Assembly: GCA_002747735.1 (NCBI GenBank) | Contig: PDQE01000066.1 | Coordinates: forward strand, 1 to 31,290 | DNA: 31,290 bases | Source of the DNA: Flavobacteriales bacterium | Lineage (GTDB): Bacteria > Bacteroidota > Bacteroidia > Flavobacteriales > Flavobacteriaceae | Direction of reading: 5' to 3' | Shown: positions 24,825 through 31,290 of the stretch, in pieces | Layout of the letters: the number at the start of each line of letters is the position of its first letter | Numbering within the stretch: position 1 is the stretch's first letter | Notes under the pieces: generated by a model | Database searches by the model: none | Told to the model about the DNA's origin: nothing | The model's input: only the letters and a program-made list of their open reading frames with translations | Made by a program: the position numbers and the translations under genes

Positions 24825-25618
24825 TTTAGTTTAATCCCCCAGCCGTCATAAAATCCGCCATAGCTTTCTGCGAATATGCCGAAAGTCCGGGTGAGTTCAT
24901 CTATAAAAGCCGGTTGTAACTGGTCTTTTCGAACGAGTTGTAGTTCATAAGGATGGTTTTTGCCTTCAATCGTTTTTAAGGAATGTACAGTTACATTAAT
25001 GACTTTTAGCTTTTCCAGAAACTTTTTCCTGTATTTTTCTTTTTTAAAATAAAACCAATGAATAAGGTTATACTCGTCATTCAGGTTATAACCGTCATAG
25101 AACAAAGCGGTCAATAATTCCTGATTGATAAAAAAATCATCGGTAAACCGTTTTGGAAAAAGTATATCCTTATAGTACTGCCAACGTTTATCTTGCTTTA
25201 AAAAAATATAATATTTTTCGTTGTTAAAATAATTGCCATACACTTTTTCTAAAGCGGCTCTAACGCCTACGGTGTCTTTTATATAAAACACGTCAAAACC
25301 ATTGCACTGATAGGTTAAAACCCCAACTAAGCGGTTTTTTTTAACCGTTCTGTTTAAAACCTGTGCAGTAGTATCAGAAAAAGTGAATAATTCTTCTAAT
25401 CCCAATTCTGTGGGATACCCGTTTTTGTGACATTTTTGCGTGGTTTTTCCAACTATGAGTAAATTTTTATAGTTAGGTTTGGCATTGTCATACCTCAAAT
25501 TAGTGGTAACGGCCATAAACTCTTTATCTTTTTCGGTAATGTAGCTAAACCAATCATCCTGAGAATACACTTGGGTTACCGAGAGTACTAAGAAAATTAA
25601 AGTGAATAAATTTGACAT
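24803..25618 (-). CDS. Secreted DUF695-like protein, possibly with an RraB-like C-terminal domain
   Basis: 271 residues from ATG 25618 (the frame extends to a TTG at 25627). A signal peptide (MSNLFTLIFLVLSVTQVYSQ) is followed by DDWFSYITEKDKEFMAVTTNL and KNLLIVGKTT, then LFTFSDTTAQVLN and GVLTYQCNGFDVFYIKD, which I recognise as DUF695. Residues 165-235 (NQELLTALFYDGYNLNDEYN, HWFYFKKEKYRKKFLEKLK) resemble the RraB fold, but with the signal peptide it would act outside the cytoplasm. The final residues LNYSYGYT are encoded by the repeat core at 24808. Function unknown; next to the outer-membrane barrel gene (78 bases). Confidence 0.65.
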   Translation of the reverse strand: MSNLFTLIFLVLSVTQVYSQDDWFSYITEKDKEFMAVTTNLRYDNAKPNYKNLLIVGKTTQKCHKNGYPTELGLEELFTFSDTTAQVLNRTVKKNRLVGVLTYQCNGFDVFYIKDTVGVRAALEKVYGNYFNNEKYYIFLKQDKRWQYYKDILFPKRFTDDFFINQELLTALFYDGYNLNDEYNLIHWFYFKKEKYRKKFLEKLKVINVTVHSLKTIEGKNHPYELQLVRKDQLQPAFIDELTRTFGIFAESYGGFYDGWGIKLNYSYGYT

Positions 25619-25695
25619 GAATTGCAAAGTAGAAATTTTAGAATTTAAACCTAACCCATTTTTTAAAACATATAAAGCTTAAACCATTAAGCCCT

Positions 25696-27360
25696 TTATA
25701 AATCAAATTTATACGTTAAGCCTCCAAAAATCTGTAGGCCCTGAACATAAAAATTAGCATATTTTTGATAATCACTGCTTAAAATATTATTGGCTCGGGC
25801 AAAAACGGTAAGTTTTTCATTGAATCTATACCCGCCGTTTAAATTTAAATCTATATAATCGCCCAATTGAATTTCTCTATCCGGGATGCCAAAACCATCT
25901 ACTACACTAAACCGGTCTTTTCGGCTACCCACGTAAAATACATTGGCACCGGCAAACCAGTTTTGATTGTTATAATTTGCAAAAGCACTGACCTCTAAGG
26001 CTGGCAAATTCCATGGCCTTTTTTCGGTTTTTACATCATAAACATTAAGTGTTCCCGCTCCACCTATTTTTAATTGTTTGGAAAGATCAATACTTATTTC
26101 ACCGGAAGCTCCGGCTGTTTTTACAGTATCATAAACCACATTAAATGAGTTGCCCGCCTGATAACCAAATGCCACTATATTATTACCATCGGTCATAGAG
26201 GGATTGAGCAGATACATAGGTTTGTCTTTTTCGTTTTTGTAAAACCCTTTTAAGTTGTAAAAAATATTGCTGGCTAACTTACCTTTTACGCCCAAAAAAA
26301 TGTTGTACTGTTCATCGGTATTACGCATAAGCAGTGTGGGAGAGACGTAAGGGTTTTTATTAGTGTAAGACTTAAAACTATTTTGGTGTAAATCTCCGGT
26401 TACGCCAGCATATACAGTTACTACTTCATCTATAAGTTTGTAAGATGCCCAAACATTTGGGTAGTAATACCCTTTATTTTCATTACCACTACCCTTACCT
26501 GCACTGTAGAGCAACTTAACACCGAGATTTACAGTTAAATTATTTTGTAATATTTCCAAGTTTGGATTTAATCCAACGTTAAAAAAAGTATAGCTCAGGT
26601 CGTCTGTGTTTTCATAATTTCTAGAGAATTCTCCTCTTAGAAACTCCACACGGGCATCAACATTTATAAGTTCTGAGGTTATGGGGAACTCTATCTTGGG
26701 CCTGGCCAAAAAGTGTATTTCTGCCGTTCCGGCATTGTCTGTAAACCTGTTGGCTTTTACCGAAGCACCTTTAAAAAAACTTTCTTTGTAATCTATACGG
26801 CCGTTTACATAGACATTGGTAAAATCCTGCCTTTCTTCAATGGCTTTAATTACGTTTTTGTTATAGGTAATAAAATCAGACAATCCGTACCAATTGTTTT
26901 TACTCAGATTAGCTCCGCCATCTACCTGCCAATAAAAATCGCGTCCTCCCTTGGACGAAATATAGTCTATAAACAGCCCAAAGTCATTATAACGGTTACT
27001 ACTGCCATGGGCAAAAAATTCTACGCCCGGCGTTTTAAAATTGCCAAAACCGACAGAAAAATAATTGTCATACACCGGCGGGCTGGGATTTACACGTAAA
27101 ACCTTTGCTTTTCCTTTAGCAGGGGTAAACGTGGAGGCTACCGGCACAGAATTTATGTTATAACTAATATTCTTTTTAACGTTTAATGCCGTAGTGTCTA
27201 TTATTGGAGACGATTTTATTTTAAACGCATCTGACACGGTAGGCGAATACGATTTAACCACATTAATCACCTCTGTACCCAATGTATCCCGTTGTTTTTT
27301 CTGGGAAAAAGCCGTAATGGCCACGAGTGATAATATAAAGGTTAAAATATGTTTTTTCAT
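25696..27360 (-). CDS. Outer-membrane beta-barrel protein (TonB-receptor barrel type)
   Basis: 554 residues from ATG 27360 (a frame-compatible ATG at 27381 lies upstream, but the signal peptide MKKHILTFILSLVAITAFSQ starts cleanly at 27360). The mature part begins KKQRDTLGTEVINVVKSYSPTV and lacks a full plug domain. It then shows about 20 alternating strands (YFSVGFGN, FFAHGSS, YWQVDGGANLS, LNVDARVEFLRG) ending LQIFGGLTYKFDL with a terminal hydrophobic residue. This matches the barrel of TonB-dependent receptors without the usual TonB box and plug, as is common for proteins annotated TonB-dependent receptor in Flavobacteriia. It is 118 bases downstream of the large TPR gene on the same strand, and probably co-transcribed. 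Confidence 0.75.
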   Translation of the reverse strand: MKKHILTFILSLVAITAFSQKKQRDTLGTEVINVVKSYSPTVSDAFKIKSSPIIDTTALNVKKNISYNINSVPVASTFTPAKGKAKVLRVNPSPPVYDNYFSVGFGNFKTPGVEFFAHGSSNRYNDFGLFIDYISSKGGRDFYWQVDGGANLSKNNWYGLSDFITYNKNVIKAIEERQDFTNVYVNGRIDYKESFFKGASVKANRFTDNAGTAEIHFLARPKIEFPITSELINVDARVEFLRGEFSRNYENTDDLSYTFFNVGLNPNLEILQNNLTVNLGVKLLYSAGKGSGNENKGYYYPNVWASYKLIDEVVTVYAGVTGDLHQNSFKSYTNKNPYVSPTLLMRNTDEQYNIFLGVKGKLASNIFYNLKGFYKNEKDKPMYLLNPSMTDGNNIVAFGYQAGNSFNVVYDTVKTAGASGEISIDLSKQLKIGGAGTLNVYDVKTEKRPWNLPALEVSAFANYNNQNWFAGANVFYVGSRKDRFSVVDGFGIPDREIQLGDYIDLNLNGGYRFNEKLTVFARANNILSSDYQKYANFYVQGLQIFGGLTYKFDL

Positions 27361-27499
27361 CTGTTTATTATATTTTATCATTTTTTTATTGTCAGATAGA
27401 AACCAAAAATTTACGAATTCGATAAAAAATATAACCTAAGAGCTTATAAATATTGATTTTATATAACATTTAACTTACTGAAAAGTTATTCTTCGAGTA

Positions 27500-30400
27500 C
27501 TAATTATTAGGATTAACCGATTCATTCGTCTTTGCTTCTTCAGATTTTATGGTTCGCAATGCAGCTTTGGCTTCTTCTTGTACGTCTTCGTAATCTTTAA
27601 AATTTTTAATAACACTTTCTAATATATATGTTGCCTGATAGGCATCTTGCAATTGGTAAAAATTCTTTGCCATTACTATTAAACCTTTGGCTCCAAAATA
27701 CTTATATGCAGAATAATCTGCCACCAAAGTCTGCACTACCTCATTAGACAACTTATAATTTCCTTCCTGATGTTTAAAATACGCATCATAATAAAGGGCT
27801 TCGGCTTTTAATTCACCTTTGGCTATTTTATTCACCTCTGCATAGGCTTCCTCGGCTTTTATCTCATCTCCGGTTTCAAAAGCGGCACGAGCTATGATTA
27901 CTTTGGCATCAGATTTTACCCGGTCTTCCAATTTTGGCCTATCCAAAACTTTTTCGGCATAGGTTACGGCTTTATCGTAATCCTCCTGTTGATAATAACC
28001 TTTCATCAGATTGCTTTGGGCAAAGGTGATGTTTTGTGGAAAATCTGCCTGTTCTTCTAATCTTTTTAGTACAGGCATGGATTTGTTCCAATTGCCAGCT
28101 TCCAGATAAATCTGAGCCAAGCGAGACAAAGCTTGTTCTGTGTATTCGTTACGTTCCTTATCTGTAACGTATTTAAAATGTTTTTCGGCTTCTACCGGCT
28201 GTTTTTCGGAAATAAAGGCTTCTGCCAAATAGTAATGAGCCTGCAAGGCATGAACGCCATTGGGAAAATCATTCAGGTAATTTTTAAATCCGGAAATTGC
28301 TTTTTTACGGTTGTTTTGCAAGTACTGTTTTTCGGCAGACTCGTACATATCGTTATCGAGGTCTGCATCGGTAACATTAACAAAGTTGAGGTTTTTTACC
28401 CAATCTGCATATTCATCTACCCTACCTAAATCTACATATACTTCTCTGGCACTTGCCACGGCCTGTTTGGCTTCGGCGGTATTGGGATAACGGGTTACTA
28501 CAGCCCGGTATTTATCCAAAGCTTCGTTGTCTCTTTCTATATTATAATAAATTAACCCTTGTTTGAGCAATGCTTTTGGCACATAAGAACTGCGTTTGTA
28601 TTCCGCAATTAATTTATCATAAGTGGCCAGAGCATTGGCATTATCATTTGCTGTAAGATAAGAATTGCCCAATTCATACAAGGCATCATCGCGATAGGTA
28701 GAACGGTTATAGTTTTTTAAAAACAACTGCAAATCTTTGATTTTTGCTGAATTTTTTCCGGAAAAACCATAACTCATAGCTCGCTGAAAATGGGCATAGT
28801 CCGTATCTGCTTTATTATTATCTATTACCCGGTTATAAGCTGCTATAGCCTTGGCATAATTACTGGATACATAGTAGGTATCTGCCAGACGTAAATAACT
28901 GTCTATAAGTTTATCATCATTGTCAGGATTACGATTAATATACTCCTGAAATAGGTTGCCTGCCTTGTTGTAATCTTTTAATTTAAAATTGGCATAGGCA
29001 ATATTGTAATCTATATCTTTATATTCGGGTAAACCGGTTGCGGACGAGTTATTTTTAAATTGAGTATAACCTGACAGTGCTTTACTAAATTGATTGTTGA
29101 GATAATCCGTTTCTGCTTTCCAAAAAGCCGCCTTGGCAGTAACTGCAGGTTGTCTGGCTTGCTCTAATGCAATGGTAAAATAATCTCCGGCCTCACTTAG
29201 ATTATTGTCATTAAACAATTGAATACCCCGGTAAAGAGCCACTTCCTGATACAAATCTTTATATTTGGCTTCTTTTTTACCTTTTAAGGATGCCAAAGCC
29301 CCTTTGTAATCTTTGGAAGTGATGTAGGCACTGATGAGTAAATCATTTATTTCGTCTTTGGAGGCAGCATTAGGATATTTATCCAGATATTCTTGCAACA
29401 CATCCGGTACACTTTTGTACGGATTGCCTATTTCATAGCTTAATTTAGCGTAATTCAACCATGCGTCCTTGGTAATATCATTGTTGTATTCCATTTGTGA
29501 AGCATTTCTAAAGGCATTTAGAGCTTCGGTTTTTAAATCGGTTTTCAGATAACATTCAGCCAAATGATAATAGGCATTTTGAGCTACAGCATTTTCGCCA
29601 CCTATGATTTTGTTAAAATTGGCAATGGCATTTTCAAAATCGTTTTGCTTGTAATAAGCATAACCGAGCATGTAATAATCTGTGTTATTCCACCTTCGGC
29701 GTTTGCCTTTGTAGTTTTTTAGGTGTGGAATGGCCTCTGCATATTGGCCAAGGTTAAAATAGCTTTCGCCAATAATTTTTGATATTTCAGAACGCTGTAA
29801 CCTATTTGCATTTTGCAAAAATGGTTCGGCTATTTCAATGGCCTCTTTAAACTTGCCGGTTTTAAATTTAATATTGGCCATATAATACGGCACGTCTTTA
29901 CCCAGTTCCGTATCATCAGATACTTCACTAAGGTAACGGTCTGCATTTTCAAAATCGTCTCCCTGGTAGGCGATAAATCCGTAATAATACTTAGCCTGTG
30001 AGCCATATTCCTGAGAATTGAGCAGTTTTTGGAAATATTTCTTAGCCTGCACATAACTCCGCACGGAGAATAGAGAGTAGGCATACTTAAAGTTATGATC
30101 TTCTTCCTGTTTTATCGATAAATTGCGGGTTTCTACATTTTTATACCATTTAAGGGCATAAGGATACTTTCCATTTTTAAAATAATAGTCGCCAACTTCC
30201 AAAAAGGCTTTGTTCTGTTTAAGGCTGGTAGGATATCGCTCTACAAAATCTCGCATCATGGCATCCCCTTCCCGGTCTCCAGTTTTTATAGCAGAAAAAG
30301 CAGCGTAATAGGCACAATTGGCTTGCAATTCCGAGCCGGCTTCAAATTGGTTTTGCAGTTCCTCAAAAAGATGTTTTGCTGCTACGTAGTCTCTGTTGTT

Positions 30401-30526
30401 ATACAGTGATACAGCATGGTCGTAATCTTTGAGCCAATGTGTAAAAATGGCGGTTTGCTGGGAAAATGCAGGAGCAGTAATTATACAAAACAGTACAATT
30501 ACCAATACTTTTACAGAGGTTTTCAT
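27500..30526 (-). CDS. Large secreted tetratricopeptide-repeat protein
   Basis: 1008 residues. A signal peptide (MKTSVKVLVIVLFCIITAPAFSQ) is followed by TPR-type repeats nearly throughout: pairs of helices with A/G-x-x-Y and A-x-x-x-Y/F patterns (GDYYFKNGKYPYALKWYKNV, AIANFNKIIGG, ALATYDKLIAEY, AEAKQAVASAREVYVDLGRV), and Sel1-like/ outer-membrane-lipoprotein-like YfiO units. There is no catalytic motif. It should act in the periplasm as a protein-assembly or protein-interaction scaffold. Synteny with an outer-membrane barrel suggests it serves or is served by that barrel; this is an inference. The last residues are Lys/Glu/Asn-rich. Confidence 0.85.
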   Translation of the reverse strand: MKTSVKVLVIVLFCIITAPAFSQQTAIFTHWLKDYDHAVSLYNNRDYVAAKHLFEELQNQFEAGSELQANCAYYAAFSAIKTGDREGDAMMRDFVERYPTSLKQNKAFLEVGDYYFKNGKYPYALKWYKNVETRNLSIKQEEDHNFKYAYSLFSVRSYVQAKKYFQKLLNSQEYGSQAKYYYGFIAYQGDDFENADRYLSEVSDDTELGKDVPYYMANIKFKTGKFKEAIEIAEPFLQNANRLQRSEISKIIGESYFNLGQYAEAIPHLKNYKGKRRRWNNTDYYMLGYAYYKQNDFENAIANFNKIIGGENAVAQNAYYHLAECYLKTDLKTEALNAFRNASQMEYNNDITKDAWLNYAKLSYEIGNPYKSVPDVLQEYLDKYPNAASKDEINDLLISAYITSKDYKGALASLKGKKEAKYKDLYQEVALYRGIQLFNDNNLSEAGDYFTIALEQARQPAVTAKAAFWKAETDYLNNQFSKALSGYTQFKNNSSATGLPEYKDIDYNIAYANFKLKDYNKAGNLFQEYINRNPDNDDKLIDSYLRLADTYYVSSNYAKAIAAYNRVIDNNKADTDYAHFQRAMSYGFSGKNSAKIKDLQLFLKNYNRSTYRDDALYELGNSYLTANDNANALATYDKLIAEYKRSSYVPKALLKQGLIYYNIERDNEALDKYRAVVTRYPNTAEAKQAVASAREVYVDLGRVDEYADWVKNLNFVNVTDADLDNDMYESAEKQYLQNNRKKAISGFKNYLNDFPNGVHALQAHYYLAEAFISEKQPVEAEKHFKYVTDKERNEYTEQALSRLAQIYLEAGNWNKSMPVLKRLEEQADFPQNITFAQSNLMKGYYQQEDYDKAVTYAEKVLDRPKLEDRVKSDAKVIIARAAFETGDEIKAEEAYAEVNKIAKGELKAEALYYDAYFKHQEGNYKLSNEVVQTLVADYSAYKYFGAKGLIVMAKNFYQLQDAYQATYILESVIKNFKDYEDVQEEAKAALRTIKSEEAKTNESVNPNN

Positions 30527-30738
30527 GAATAGTAATAGTTGTTAGCTTTTTGCCGATAAATTTAAACATACCTACTGCATCTACAACGCATAAATTAAGC
30601 TAAATTGTATAATTGTTAATTAATATAACATTTTGTTAAGAACTTACTTGGTTTTTACACTTAGGATGTAAATGTTTTGTTAAAATAAACCTGCCCGAGG
30701 CCTACGCTAATCGATAGAAGGCGGATAGCCGGATTTTT

Positions 30739-30768
30739 CGGTTGAAAACAAAAAGTTAAGATGATTTC
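30739..30768. repeat. Diverged copy of the right outer part of the 21372 element
   Basis: Bases 30739-30768 match 21543-21572 at 26 of 30 positions (CGGTTRAAAACAAAAA, then AAGATGA and TTC). The 253 bases between the TPR gene and tadA otherwise hold no recognisable gene. Confidence 0.5.
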
Positions 30769-30779
30769 TATGAATAGGA

Positions 30780-31229
30780 TTAATTCAAGTTTCGCTTTTC
30801 CACAAAAAACCGGGTAAGGAGTTGTGCACATTCTTCTTCCAAAATTCCTTTTACAACTTCGGTTTTGGGATGTAACCGGGTGTTGTATCTAAGATAACCA
30901 CGGTTGGGGTCGGCAGTACCAAATACTATTTTTCCTATCTGTGTCCAATAACTGGCTCCGGCACACATTTGGCAAGGTTCTAAAGTAACATAAAGCGTAC
31001 AATTACGTAGGTATTTACCACCCAGAAAATCTGCTGCTGCCGTAAAAGCTTGCATCTCTGCATGAGCCGTAGCATCATGGAGGGTTTCGGTAAGGTTGTG
31101 AGCCCGGGCTATAATCTTGTTTTGTATGGTAATAACGGCTCCAACAGGCACCTCATTTTTTTGAAAAGCAACTTCGGCTTCCTGCAAGGCTTTTTTCATA
31201 AAATAGTTATGGTCAAATGGCTGGATCAT
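30780..31229 (-). CDS. tadA: tRNA adenosine(34) deaminase TadA
   Basis: 149 residues from ATG 31229, the family length. It converts A34 to inosine in tRNA-Arg(ACG). The zinc site is His56 and Glu58 in TAHAEMQAF, and Cys86 and Cys89 in EPCQMCAGA. N-terminus FMKKALQEAEVAFQKNEVPVGAV and C-terminus with KGILEEECAQLLTRFF agree with TadA. The frame stays open to a TTG at 31280, but MKWKWYYPYFY would be an unusual extension. The gene stands alone between the TPR gene and the window end. Confidence 0.95.
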   Translation of the reverse strand: MIQPFDHNYFMKKALQEAEVAFQKNEVPVGAVITIQNKIIARAHNLTETLHDATAHAEMQAFTAAADFLGGKYLRNCTLYVTLEPCQMCAGASYWTQIGKIVFGTADPNRGYLRYNTRLHPKTEVVKGILEEECAQLLTRFFVEKRNLN

Positions 31230-31290
31230 AAAAAAGGCATATTTTTTGTAAAAATAAGGATAATACCATTTCCACTTCAAAATTACTCAA

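Noticed and set aside
31230..31280. Extended tadA start at TTG 31280
   Set aside because: Adds an aromatic-rich stretch absent from TadA; ATG 31229 gives the 149-residue family length.
1..31290. CRISPR, defence, phage or biosynthetic system
   Set aside because: No spaced repeats, cas-like, restriction, integrase, NRPS/PKS or toxin-antitoxin motifs were found on either strand; the genes are nearly all conserved housekeeping or envelope genes.

Overview
The window is a stretch of AT-rich core chromosome from a member of the Bacteroidota, almost certainly a Flavobacteriaceae-type marine or soil bacterium. The evidence is the gldE-gldD gliding-motility pair behind ssb, the flavobacterial forms of RNase G and of MerR, lipoproteins with short SxC/TSC lipoboxes, no Shine-Dalgarno sequences, and Bacteroidota promoters (TTG-N19-TAnnTTTG upstream of rplU and of rng). 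I see no tRNA, rRNA, CRISPR array, prophage or complete insertion sequence, and no defence or secondary-metabolite system. The unusual content is in gene structure, one broken gene and intergenic repeats.

Layout. 1-336 is non-coding except for a promoter. 337-831 is a small outer-membrane barrel protein. 1003-3982 is a minus-strand block: recX, then rng (RNase G) with a strong terminator, a 30-codon basic peptide gene (3573-3665, bS22/mS38-like) and the HU gene. From 4115 the plus strand carries mutY, then ssb-gldE-gldD-ctaA as a tight run ending in a bidirectional terminator at 8615-8651. Two small minus-strand lipoproteins follow, one with a coiled coil and one with a metal-binding HMA domain. 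9744-10755 is the rplU-rpmA operon, in which L21 is fused to a helix-hairpin-helix domain, with promoter and terminator visible. A flippase and dut follow. The minus strand then has a LysE-family exporter and a PaaE-like flavin/2Fe-2S reductase, a gene remnant beside a perfect 24-bp-arm palindrome, merR and an M23 peptidase. alaS runs divergently. Then come an S41 (CtpA-like) peptidase and dCMP deaminase, overlapping, and a HupE/UreJ-like membrane protein.

22491-23172 is lpxH, which has lost about 35-40 internal codons out of frame. radA lies directly after it. The right end (minus strand) has a secreted DUF695-like protein, an outer-membrane barrel of TonB-receptor type, a 1008-residue TPR protein and tadA.

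Themes: genome maintenance (recX, mutY, ssb, radA, dut, HU), translation and RNA (rplU, rpmA, alaS, tadA, rng), and envelope (gldE/gldD, M23, S41, flippase, barrels, broken lpxH). The most notable non-coding signal is a set of intergenic inverted repeats. Three of them share a 16-bp near-palindromic core (consensus close to TATARCCRTWGCTATA). A separate palindrome family occurs as one full and one half copy.
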